Origin: Actinomycetota bacterium
Lineage (GTDB): Bacteria > Actinomycetota > Actinomycetes > Nanopelagicales > Nanopelagicaceae
DNA length: 6,866 nt
Direction: 5' to 3'
Assembly (NCBI GenBank): GCA_947494085.1
Contig: CANLTP010000047.1
Location: 1-6,866, forward strand
The notes under the pieces: model-generated
The model's input: the letters and a program-made list of their open reading frames with translations, nothing else
Databases searched by the model: none
What the model was told of the DNA's origin: nothing
Position numbers and translations under genes: made by a program
Part shown: piece after piece, positions 1-6,671 of the stretch
Numbering within the stretch: position 1 is the stretch's first letter
Layout of the letters: each line of letters opens with the position of its first letter

Positions 1-1323
1 CTCGGTATCGCCTTCGACATTTAAACGTAGCAACGGCTCGGTATTAGAGGCGCGGACATTGAACCAATACTTCGGGCCGGTCACGGTAATGCCATCTAAC
101 TCATCTACTTCAAAACCCTCATACTCCGAAAGGATTGCTTGAATGGCTGCTGGGACATCTTTAACTTCCGAGTTAATTTCACCACTTGCTACATAACGAT
201 TAAATGGTTTTAGAAGATTCGATAATGAACTTTTACCTGAGGCTAATTCCGTTAATGCAAAGAGTGCGGCTAGCATTCCCGAATCTGCCCGCCAAAAATC
301 TGCAAAATAGAAATGGCCAGAGTGTTCGCCGCCAAAGATTGCGCCAGAATCTGCCATCATTTTTTTAATAAATGAATGGCCAACTCTTGAGCGAAGTGGG
401 GTTCCACCATTTTCAGTGATAATTTCTGGAACCGCTTTAGATGAAATTAAGTTATAAATAATTGTGGAGCCCGGTTTGCGCTTTAGCTCTCGCGCTGCGA
501 TTAAGCCTGTTAGCGCTGATGGATTAACCAAGGAGCCTTTCTCATCAATCAAGAAGCAGCGATCGGCATCGCCATCAAAGGCAAGTCCGATATCTGCCTT
601 CTCTTTCAGAACCCGCTTCTGTAAATCAATTAAATTCTTAGGATCGATTGGATTTGCTTCGTGGTTTGGGAAATTTCCATCCAGTTCGAAGAACATTGGA
701 ATTACTTCAACATTCAAGCGCGCCATCACCGCTGGCGCGGTGTGACCGGCCATTCCACTACCAGCATCAATAACTACTTTTAATTTACGCTGACTTGAAT
801 TTGCCTCTTCAATTTCCGGAAAGAGCGCAATTAAGAAATCAACATATTCACTTAGCAAATCCGCTTTGCTCTCTTTGCCAACTGGGCGGTTGGCTATTGG
901 CAATCCTTCAAGAATGAATTGTTTTATTCGATGCAATCCAGAATCTTGACCAATTGGAACTGCGCCACTCTTACATAACTTAACTCCGTTATAGGCAGCG
1001 GGGTTGTGGCTCGCCGTGAACATGGCGCCAGGCATATTTAACTTTCCGGCTGCGAAATACAACATATCGGTCGATGCCAGACCAATCCGAATTACATCCA
1101 TACCTTGTGAGGTCGCACCATCTGAAAATGCATCAGCAAGTGTTGGGGATGAAGGGCGCATATCTTCGCCGATTATTATTGTTGAAGGTTCGCGTTCTTC
1201 TTGCAGAAAACGGGCATAGGCGCCACCAAGAACAAATGCGAAATCTGGAGTTATCTGCGAATCAACAAGGCCGCGAACATCGTAAGCCTTGATTATTGAG
1301 TTTAAGTATTCGCTATCAAACAT
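1..1323 (-). CDS. manB: Phosphomannomutase / phosphoglucomutase, C-terminus cut by window edge
   Basis: Cytoplasmic enzyme of the alpha-D-phosphohexomutase family. It interconverts mannose-6-phosphate and mannose-1-phosphate (possibly also the glucose pair) through a phosphoserine, feeding GDP-mannose synthesis. All four family signatures are visible in the 441 residues present: the active-site loop TASHNP with catalytic Ser105; the magnesium loop DGDADR at 250-255; the sugar-specificity loop GEHSGH at 332-337; and the phosphate-binding loop RASNTEP at 424-430. The start region carries IKAYDVRG, typical of the family N-terminus. The ATG at 1323-1321 has an AAGG eight bases upstream. Members are usually about 450-460 residues, so only some 10-20 residues are missing beyond base 1. 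It is last in the visible operon, 43 bases after the DUF3499 gene. Mannose preference is inferred from the pyrophosphorylase at the other edge and from actinobacterial synteny; a bifunctional PMM/PGM cannot be excluded. Confidence 0.93.
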   Translation of the reverse strand, partial: MFDSEYLNSIIKAYDVRGLVDSQITPDFAFVLGGAYARFLQEEREPSTIIIGEDMRPSSPTLADAFSDGATSQGMDVIRIGLASTDMLYFAAGKLNMPGAMFTASHNPAAYNGVKLCKSGAVPIGQDSGLHRIKQFILEGLPIANRPVGKESKADLLSEYVDFLIALFPEIEEANSSQRKLKVVIDAGSGMAGHTAPAVMARLNVEVIPMFFELDGNFPNHEANPIDPKNLIDLQKRVLKEKADIGLAFDGDADRCFLIDEKGSLVNPSALTGLIAARELKRKPGSTIIYNLISSKAVPEIITENGGTPLRSRVGHSFIKKMMADSGAIFGGEHSGHFYFADFWRADSGMLAALFALTELASGKSSLSNLLKPFNRYVASGEINSEVKDVPAAIQAILSEYEGFEVDELDGITVTGPKYWFNVRASNTEPLLRLNVEGDTE

Positions 1324-1331
1324 ATCGACAA

Positions 1332-1335
1332 CCTT
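1332..1335 (-). promoter_or_regulatory. Ribosome binding site of manB (AAGG)
   Basis: On the minus strand AAGG lies eight bases before the ATG at 1323. It is a short but well-spaced Shine-Dalgarno match and supports that ATG over internal alternatives. Confidence 0.5.
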
Positions 1336-1343
1336 ACACAACC

Positions 1344-1360
1344 CTTAAAAGATATTTAAG
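1344..1360. repeat. Small AT-rich inverted repeat in the DUF3499-manB gap
   Basis: CTTAAA and TTTAAG form a perfect six-base stem around a five-base loop, between the DUF3499 stop and the manB start. It has no GC-rich stem and no T-run, so it is not a convincing terminator. It may be a chance AT-rich repeat or a minor mRNA processing or stability element. Confidence 0.3.
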
Positions 1361-1366
1361 CGGGAA

Positions 1367-1744
1367 TTAATTGGGAATTGCTCGAAGATGACCTCGGCGG
1401 CCAAGTTCAAGCGGAGGAATTTCTATTCCTGATATCTCACTTGCGCTTGTGCTCTCCCGAGCGCCCACTTCGCGAACTGCATCTGCAATTGCCATTAAAT
1501 CATCACTGGAAGGACCAGCCGGAACTGAATCTGGTTCTGGTTTTATTACAGTCCAACCAACTGGTGCACTCATGCGCAAACTATGTTGATCGCAGAGATC
1601 ATATGCATGTGGTTCAGAGAATGTTGCAAGTGGACCAAGCACTGCAGTTGAATCTGCATAAATGTATGTAAGAGTTTTAGTTGCTAAGTGACGACAGCCA
1701 ACGCGAGAGCAGAGACGAGCTGCGCGTGGTTGTGGCCGAGTCAT
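1367..1744 (-). CDS. DUF3499 family protein, putative small zinc-binding protein
   Basis: A 125-residue protein of an actinobacterial family with no assigned function. The N-terminal domain has C12-x4-C17 and, after the conserved segment YADSTAVLGPLAT (29-41), H46 and C51-x2-H54. This Cys/His layout suggests a zinc-ribbon-like fold. Residues 65-105 are acidic and Ser/Pro/Ala-rich, probably a flexible linker. The protein ends in a basic segment, RRGHLR (116-121), which I recall as recurring in the family. There is no signal peptide or membrane segment, so it is probably cytoplasmic. The ATG at 1744 is the only usual start: a TAG lies in frame 27 bases upstream with no ATG, GTG or TTG between. 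Its Shine-Dalgarno is poor (AGG almost touching the ATG), so translation may depend on the upstream gene. It sits between DUF5719 and manB, 43 bases from each. Family assignment is firm; zinc binding is inference. Confidence 0.9.
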   Translation of the reverse strand: MTRPQPRAARLCSRVGCRHLATKTLTYIYADSTAVLGPLATFSEPHAYDLCDQHSLRMSAPVGWTVIKPEPDSVPAGPSSDDLMAIADAVREVGARESTSASEISGIEIPPLELGRRGHLRAIPN

Positions 1745-1787
1745 ACCTAAGAGATTAGCGTGATAGAGCTATAAAACTTGGGATTTG

Positions 1788-3101
1788 CTAACGAGAAATA
1801 ATGCGCGCGTCCAGAATTGGGATTGCCGAACTTTCAAGTTGCGCTCCTGCTGCTAGTGGCAGATAACTCAAACCCCGTTTTTCTTTGAAGATAATTCCGC
1901 CGTAAATCTCATCGCTCTTAGTACTAAATTTTGCGTCGACAACACCGCTCTTAGGTGACCAAGCTGCCGTGTCATTCTCTTTGCTTCCCACAATGGTCTT
2001 GCTATATACCTTGCGATCTTTTCCAGTCCATTCCACATTTACTTCAATATTCTTACCTTGAAATATGACTTCAGGTCGCAGGCCACCGAAATGTAGAACT
2101 AGTTCTTCCAACTGTTGACTTGGTGTCGACCACGTAAATTCATTAGTTCCTTCAAAGGTGCCCGAACTCTTCACTGCAGCAACAATCGGCTGATCTGCAG
2201 TCAAGACTAGAGAGAAATTTTTTGCTAGCAAGACTGGCTTGAAAACTATGTCTTTAACTTTCCCACCCTTGATATCGATGTCATCCAACTCAATCGGAGC
2301 AAAGGTTCCATCGCTTGCAACTAATTTTGCTCGGACGTTTGCGTTGACACTTCCTGGAGCCAGGATGCGCAGCATCTGGGTAGTGTTGCGTCCAGATAAA
2401 ATTACGTTACTGATTGCTGGGATAACAACTCGTTTCTGTGGATTAGCGCTTTGAGAAACAAAATCAGATCCTAAACTTTGCAATCCGCGCTGGCGTTGAT
2501 CATAAAGAAACATCGTGACGCGACCAGATCTGGTAATCGCGTGAATGACTACAGAATCCTCACCTGGAGCCAGCGAATCTAGATAAATTTGTTTACTCGA
2601 ATTTTTGGAGACTCGAATTGAATTCACCGGTGAAACACCATTTGAAGTGTAAACAAAGAGATCAACAATCGAAGTGCTTAAACCACTATTGATTATTTGA
2701 AGAGATGATTTGCTTATGACTGACCCCGCTCCACCAACAAACCACTGATCACTCTCATTAATTGCGCAAATTGCTGTTGCCAAAGAATTTGATTTAGGTC
2801 TTGTTACATTTATCGATGTCTCACTATTTCCGTCAACCAAAAGCGGTTTAGGTGATAGGTAATAAGTAGTTTTAGCTGCTGCTAGTTTGATCTTTGTCGA
2901 TGGTATTTGTCGCACTAAAACTTTTGATGAAGGAAGAACTGAAGTTGAAGACCCATCAATTAATTTTCCAGGGCAGACCGTTGCTGGGTATGACTTAATT
3001 GTTGAAACTCCAGAATTGCTCGGGTTGAAGAGAAGGATTCCAGCAACCATTAAAGCGAATACTGACAATGCAGCGAAAACTCTGTGGTCTAAGGGCTTCA
3101 T
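1788..3101 (-). CDS. DUF5719 family membrane-anchored extracytoplasmic protein
   Basis: A 437-residue protein with one hydrophobic segment near the N-terminus (about 8-25) after a short basic stretch. This fits an uncleaved anchor or a signal peptide. No lipobox cysteine is visible. The rest is Ser/Thr/Val-rich, predicted mostly beta, and lacks further membrane spans, so it should lie outside the membrane. It has only two cysteines, C43 (in VCPG) and C112 (in ICA), a plausible disulfide pair, followed by W120-F-V-G-G. No catalytic motif is recognisable. The assignment to DUF5719 rests on these features and on its position directly after the large GT2 protein, as in other actinobacteria. Its ATG overlaps the glycosyltransferase stop as ATGA, and GGAG lies eight bases upstream, so the two are probably translationally coupled. 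A role as accessory subunit or glycan-binding partner of the transferase is inference. Confidence 0.8.
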   Translation of the reverse strand: MKPLDHRVFAALSVFALMVAGILLFNPSNSGVSTIKSYPATVCPGKLIDGSSTSVLPSSKVLVRQIPSTKIKLAAAKTTYYLSPKPLLVDGNSETSINVTRPKSNSLATAICAINESDQWFVGGAGSVISKSSLQIINSGLSTSIVDLFVYTSNGVSPVNSIRVSKNSSKQIYLDSLAPGEDSVVIHAITRSGRVTMFLYDQRQRGLQSLGSDFVSQSANPQKRVVIPAISNVILSGRNTTQMLRILAPGSVNANVRAKLVASDGTFAPIELDDIDIKGGKVKDIVFKPVLLAKNFSLVLTADQPIVAAVKSSGTFEGTNEFTWSTPSQQLEELVLHFGGLRPEVIFQGKNIEVNVEWTGKDRKVYSKTIVGSKENDTAAWSPKSGVVDAKFSTKSDEIYGGIIFKEKRGLSYLPLAAGAQLESSAIPILDARIISR

Positions 3102-6100
3102 GCGCGATTCTCCGTAGAAAGTTCACGGCGGCGGTGCCCGGCTGGCAGTGAAAGAACAAGAACAACTAAGAGTGAAATCAACTGCAGAGAAATTAGCGCG
3201 CGATGTGCGGTTCCATCATGAATTAAGGAAATTGAACCAATCTCTTGAACTTCAAAATATGGCAGGCCAGTTGGTGATTGCAATAATTCAACGCTTGTTC
3301 CATTTATGATCAGTTTCCAACCAGTATCAAACTTTTCTGCGATAGTTACAGTTCCTGGTGCCAAAAGTTCATCTGTTGCACCAATATTTGATGAATTCAG
3401 CCCAGTGATAGCACCTGTTGCATCTGTCAAGGAAACTCGAGAATTACTGCCAACAATCTGCCAAATGATTCCAGAATTTGTAGCCGAACTCCGAGTGAAA
3501 CCACCAATTCCGTCGATAGTTCGTGCAATGTTCTCATCAACTGGATTCTTTAGATATAAATATTGAATCCCATAGGTTCCTAAAATTTTGCTTGAAGTGA
3601 TTCCAGTTCCACCAAGTAACTCATTTATCGCACTACTTATTGCTCTTGGGGTTTCGACTGCCACATCTGGATCCCCAATTTGTAGATCAGAGCCTCTAGT
3701 TATGAAATATTTTATTTGGTCATCGGTTCTACCTATTACTAAAGTCTTTGGTCTAATTGGGGTATCGCTGAGTGAAGCAATAAATGCTGGAACGATTTCA
3801 CCTTTGCCACTTGCAACTACCGAATTAGCTCCACCGGAAACAGCCCAGGTAGCCGTTGCCAATAGCGAAAGCATTGCAAAAAATACTGCAAACACTGATG
3901 CGAAATGGGCCAGGCCAAGCTTTGAATCCCTTAACTTCGGAATAACGTTTGCAGCGACTTGCAGTGTTGGCAAGAGGATTAAAACTTCAATAAAGACAAT
4001 TATTGATCCGGTCCATACTTTTCCACTGCTGCCATGACCCGCAATCTGAATTTGTGAAAGAAGCGAAGCAAGTGCAAGCAGGATAATCGCCCCTGAAACT
4101 TGGGCAGGGAATCTCTTTGAAACAATTAGCGCAACTAGAAAAAGAATGAAAGGAGCAACTATCCAAACCGGAATTCCAGAGACACCACCAGGATTTAAAA
4201 GCAGAACTTGTAAAAACGAACCTCCAGATAGCGCAAGACCTGGTTCCAATAAAATCTGAGTTGGGTGGAAAAGTAGCGATGCCGACCAAGGCAGAGTTAA
4301 GAGCGCTGGAATAAGCATGAATGCAAAGAATCTTCGAATTCGAGCGAGTTCGGCTCTCATCAAGAACTTAACTATTCCGGTGCCTTTTATCTCAGCGCGA
4401 CGATTAACAAGTGCGCCAGAAAATAGCGCGATAAAGGTTATTGTCCAGATTGCCAGAAAGAGCGAAGAAAAAGCTGAAAGCAGCGATGCTAATAAGGCCA
4501 AGGAATAAGTTCTTCGCCAACTCATGTTTTCATAATTAATTGTTCGCGGCATCAGACTAAACAAAACTGGTGCAAGTAGCGCAATTACTAGCGTTCCGAG
4601 CCGTCCTTGATTGATGCTGTTCCAAATGACCGGCGAGAGGGCATAGAGCAGGCCGCCAATTACAGAGACTCGGATTGATAAGCCAAACCTCTTTGCGCTG
4701 CGATACATCACGAAAAATGCGAGGGGTGGAATAAGAATGAAGAAAACAGTTATGAACAACCAGACTTTGCCAAGAGTTATAGCTGAAGCGACCGCGAGAA
4801 TAACTATCCAAGGTGGCGAATAAGCCGCCGAACCCAATCCAACAATGTGCCAGGACTCAATATATTTAGAGATTAGATCCATTGCTCCACTTGGTGAAGT
4901 TGGAAGTGCGCCGCCACTTATTGATCCAAAGCGGTTTCTAGATGCAATTAGTGAGATTAAGAATGTGGCAGCTAAGCCAAGTAGCAAGGGGCGGTTGCGA
5001 AGTTTCTGCCAATTAGATTTACGAGATTTAATGACGATATCTTGGTCGTCAAAGTTTTCATCAATGACACCGATATCTGCATATGACATTGGTTCATCTG
5101 CAGCTTCGTCGACCACTTGATTAGATTTAAAATACTTTTGCAGCGCATAATTTGCCTGCTCTGTTGCCAAACGTATCTGACTTCCAGGGGGTGGGATGAA
5201 CTCGCGAATGATTCTAGGTGAGAGCAATCTTTTCGTCTTACGTAATTTCCTTGCTTTCAATAAATCTTGAGGTTTAATAATTAAGAGTCCAACTGCAGCA
5301 ATTTCATCAGCCGCATATCCTGGAAGTTTTGCAATTAAATAACCAACAGCGCGAATAGCGGCGCTTCCAACAATTTGTAAGGCAATCCAAGGCAACAACC
5401 ACCATGATGCATTTACCAATAGAACGTAGGCCGCGTTCTTGCGATCCAAAAGTCTTGGCCGATGCAAGAAAGCTTCTTCCACATCTACGCTTCGAAGTTC
5501 AGATGCGGCGGCTTCGACGTGATAAACCAGCGCTTGCGGCGCCGTTACGACTGAGAAACCGGCAACTCTTGCCCGCCAACCTAAATCAACATCATCTCTA
5601 AACAGTGCCAAGTTTGGATCTAGGCCACCTAAATCTTCAAACACTTTTCTACGAACCAACATTGCGGCCGTGCTAACAGATAAAACTTCTGTGGGTTGAT
5701 CGTATTGTCCTTGATCTTGTTCTCTCGGATCCAATCCCGTCCACCGGGCACCATTTACCGCAATACTTATTCCAACTTCTAATAAATGTCTGCGGTCATA
5801 CCAACCAAGTAATTTTGGACCGACAAAAGCAACTTGTGGTTTATCTGCTAAGCCTTCAATTAAATATTGGAGCGCTGATCTACTTGGTGCGCAATCATCA
5901 TGAAGAATCCAAATTAACTCTTCTTGATCATCAGACTTTAATTTTTTTGCAGAACCAAGAGCTAGCGCAATCGCATCACCGAATCCGGCATCACGATCAG
6001 TTTTTACAACAGTTAAACCAGCACTGGCAAGCATCTTTGCTGAGTTATCAATTGAACCGGTATCAACTGCAATGATTCGATCAACACTTCTAGTCTGCGC

Positions 6101-6184
6101 AGAGATTGCAGCAATAGCTTCAGGCAACCACTTTTGGCCATCATGCGAAACTAATGTCGCAGTAACGAAAAAATTGTCAGCCAC
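3098..6184 (-). CDS. GT2 family glycosyltransferase fused to a polytopic membrane (GT-C-like) module
   Basis: A 1028-residue membrane protein in three parts. Residues 5-250 are a cytoplasmic GT-A fold of family 2: the start VTATLVSHDGQKWLP, nucleotide-binding Asp41 in AVDTGS, a DXD-type metal site HDDC (95-98), and the acceptor/catalytic segment FRDDVDLGWR (195-204), like rhamnosyl- and galactofuranosyl-transferases. A hydrophobic stretch (256-285) and a basic/acidic linker (290-395) follow. Residues 399-781 hold about ten membrane helices. The first external loop (414-455) has Asp436, Glu443 and SWHIVGLG, and a later helix carries YALSPVIWNSINQGR (514-528), both reminiscent of AftD-like GT-C enzymes. 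Residues 782-994 form an extracytoplasmic domain, then a last helix (997-1014) and an HRRR tail. The start is GTG: an in-frame TAG lies four to six bases upstream, so no earlier start exists, and no clear Shine-Dalgarno is seen. It lies 19 bases after whiB. Donor and product are unknown; a nucleotide sugar such as GDP-mannose is plausible from context. Confidence 0.88.
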   Translation of the reverse strand: MADNFFVTATLVSHDGQKWLPEAIAAISAQTRSVDRIIAVDTGSIDNSAKMLASAGLTVVKTDRDAGFGDAIALALGSAKKLKSDDQEELIWILHDDCAPSRSALQYLIEGLADKPQVAFVGPKLLGWYDRRHLLEVGISIAVNGARWTGLDPREQDQGQYDQPTEVLSVSTAAMLVRRKVFEDLGGLDPNLALFRDDVDLGWRARVAGFSVVTAPQALVYHVEAAASELRSVDVEEAFLHRPRLLDRKNAAYVLLVNASWWLLPWIALQIVGSAAIRAVGYLIAKLPGYAADEIAAVGLLIIKPQDLLKARKLRKTKRLLSPRIIREFIPPPGSQIRLATEQANYALQKYFKSNQVVDEAADEPMSYADIGVIDENFDDQDIVIKSRKSNWQKLRNRPLLLGLAATFLISLIASRNRFGSISGGALPTSPSGAMDLISKYIESWHIVGLGSAAYSPPWIVILAVASAITLGKVWLFITVFFILIPPLAFFVMYRSAKRFGLSIRVSVIGGLLYALSPVIWNSINQGRLGTLVIALLAPVLFSLMPRTINYENMSWRRTYSLALLASLLSAFSSLFLAIWTITFIALFSGALVNRRAEIKGTGIVKFLMRAELARIRRFFAFMLIPALLTLPWSASLLFHPTQILLEPGLALSGGSFLQVLLLNPGGVSGIPVWIVAPFILFLVALIVSKRFPAQVSGAIILLALASLLSQIQIAGHGSSGKVWTGSIIVFIEVLILLPTLQVAANVIPKLRDSKLGLAHFASVFAVFFAMLSLLATATWAVSGGANSVVASGKGEIVPAFIASLSDTPIRPKTLVIGRTDDQIKYFITRGSDLQIGDPDVAVETPRAISSAINELLGGTGITSSKILGTYGIQYLYLKNPVDENIARTIDGIGGFTRSSATNSGIIWQIVGSNSRVSLTDATGAITGLNSSNIGATDELLAPGTVTIAEKFDTGWKLIINGTSVELLQSPTGLPYFEVQEIGSISLIHDGTAHRALISLQLISLLVVLVLSLPAGHRRRELSTENRA
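3110..3113 (-). promoter_or_regulatory. Ribosome binding site of the DUF5719 gene (GGAG), inside the glycosyltransferase ORF
   Basis: GGAG lies eight bases before the ATG at 3101, within the last codons of the upstream gene. With the ATGA overlap it supports re-initiation by ribosomes finishing the glycosyltransferase. Confidence 0.6.
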
Positions 6185-6203
6185 AGGCTACTGGAATTTA
6201 AAA

Positions 6204-6494
6204 TTAAGCAGAGCGGCGCTTTAGGCGACGACGCTCACGTTCGGAGAGGCCTCCCCAAATACCGAAACGCTCATCATGTGCGAGCGCGTATTCCAAGCAC
6301 TCACCGCGAACGTCGCAAGATAAGCAGACCCGCTTTGCTTCGCGAGTTGAACCACCCTTTTCAGGGAAGAAAGCTTCTGGATCGGTTTGAGCGCATAATG
6401 CACGCTCTTGCCAGGAAAGTTCGATACCGTCGCTGTTGATTACGCCTTGGATCTCAATTGCTTGAGGCTTACTAGAGGGGCGTTGATCGCTCAT
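6204..6494 (-). CDS. whiB: WhiB family iron-sulfur transcriptional regulator (WhiB/WhiB2/WhmD type)
   Basis: A 96-residue cytoplasmic regulator, normal length for the family. The four cluster-ligand cysteines are C34, C57, C60 and C66 (C-x22-C-x2-C-x5-C), expected to hold a [4Fe-4S] cluster. The turn motif GIWGG is at 78-82, followed by the basic tail ERRRLKRR (87-94) used for DNA contact. The segments WQERALCAQTDPEAFFPEKG (28-47) and LEYALAHDERFGIWGGLSER (67-86) place it in the WhiB/WhiB2/WhmD branch rather than WhiB1, WhiB3 or WhiB7. In Streptomyces WhiB acts with WhiA on sporulation-septation genes; in mycobacteria WhiB2/WhmD is needed for septation. The ATG at 6494 has AAGGAG seven bases upstream. 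It leads the likely operon and has its own promoter with a palindrome over the -10 region. The role here in division or envelope growth is inferred from orthologues. Confidence 0.96.
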   Translation of the reverse strand: MSDQRPSSKPQAIEIQGVINSDGIELSWQERALCAQTDPEAFFPEKGGSTREAKRVCLSCDVRGECLEYALAHDERFGIWGGLSERERRRLKRRSA

Positions 6495-6501
6495 ACGGAA
6501 A

Positions 6502-6507
6502 CTCCTT
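6502..6507 (-). promoter_or_regulatory. Ribosome binding site of whiB (AAGGAG)
   Basis: A six-base Shine-Dalgarno match, AAGGAG, seven bases before the whiB ATG. It is the strongest ribosome binding site in the window and fixes the start. Confidence 0.85.
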
Positions 6508-6519
6508 AAAAACTCTTGG

Positions 6520-6546
6520 CCGCCCAGATCTGACTAGACCAGGCGG
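6520..6546 (-). promoter_or_regulatory. Hairpin in the whiB 5' untranslated leader
   Basis: Read on the minus strand, CCGCCTGG pairs with CTGGGCGG (eight pairs, two of them G-U). A bulged base and a three-pair inner stem (TCT/AGA) close on a four-base loop. It lies between the predicted transcription start (about 6553) and the Shine-Dalgarno, ending 12 bases before AAGGAG. A T5 run (6512-6508) begins seven bases after the stem, which is too far for a standard intrinsic terminator. A role in leader stability or translation control is possible but unproven. Confidence 0.45.
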
Positions 6547-6559
6547 GTTTACTAAGAGA

Positions 6560-6588
6560 ATTACACGCGTGTAACTCGATTAAGTCAA
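6560..6588 (-). promoter_or_regulatory. Predicted housekeeping-sigma promoter of whiB
   Basis: On the minus strand, TTGACT (6588-6583) is followed after exactly 17 bases by TGTAAT (6565-6560). The -35 box matches TTGACA at five of six positions. The -10 box matches TATAAT at five of six but has G at the usually invariant second position. Predicted transcription start is near 6553, giving a leader of roughly 59 bases before the whiB ATG. No other good promoter is seen in this gap, so it probably drives whiB and the four genes after it. Confidence 0.6.
6561..6574. promoter_or_regulatory. 14-base perfect palindrome over the whiB -10 region, probable operator
   Basis: TTACACGCGTGTAA reads identically on both strands. 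It covers the downstream half of the promoter spacer and the first five bases of the -10 box, so a bound protein would directly affect RNA polymerase. Its half-sites TTACAC/GTGTAA match those of the Streptomyces BldD box (TnACnC and GnGTnA). They are separated by two bases rather than the one in that consensus. The binding protein is unknown. Confidence 0.55.
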
Positions 6589-6632
6589 GTTATTTCGCGC
6601 CATATTTACGCTCAAATCAAATAAATTTCAAG

Positions 6633-6657
6633 AAAATTGAGGAATTTCTTCAATTTT
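6633..6657 (-). terminator. Weak AT-rich hairpin after the guanylyltransferase gene
   Basis: AAAATTGA and TCAATTTT form an eight-base perfect stem with a nine-base loop, starting 14 bases after the stop codon at 6672. The position suits a terminator. However, the stem is AT-rich, and the sequence after it (CTTGAAATTTATTTGATTT) is only loosely T-rich, so termination may be partial or Rho-dependent. Confidence 0.35.
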
Positions 6658-6671
6658 GGCTGGAAGTAGAA

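Noticed and set aside
464..1219. Plus-strand open frames over the phosphomannomutase
   Set aside because: They are antisense to a gene with all four catalytic signatures intact and show no start signals of their own.
1378..1671. A 97-codon plus-strand open frame opposite DUF3499
   Set aside because: It is Leu/Gln/His-rich with no recognisable domain, and the minus-strand frame encodes a clear family protein. It is a shadow.
1745..1800. Possible promoter before DUF3499 (TATAGC within the 43-base gap)
   Set aside because: No -35 match lies at 16-18 bases, and the -10 resemblance is weak. Read-through from DUF5719 explains expression.
3588..4037. A 149-codon plus-strand open frame
   Set aside because: It lies wholly antisense to the membrane part of the glycosyltransferase and has no family motif or ribosome binding site. 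Its composition is what the complement of hydrophobic codons gives.
3987..4289. A second minus-strand frame inside the glycosyltransferase, considered as a frameshift or nested gene
   Set aside because: The main frame is continuous with proper membrane helices through this region. The nested frame is Cys/Ser/Trp-rich without a motif.
6508..6546. Leader hairpin plus T5 run read as an intrinsic terminator or attenuator
   Set aside because: The T-run starts seven bases after the stem and the stem contains two G-U pairs and a bulge. The geometry is wrong for a standard terminator, so it is kept only as a leader hairpin.
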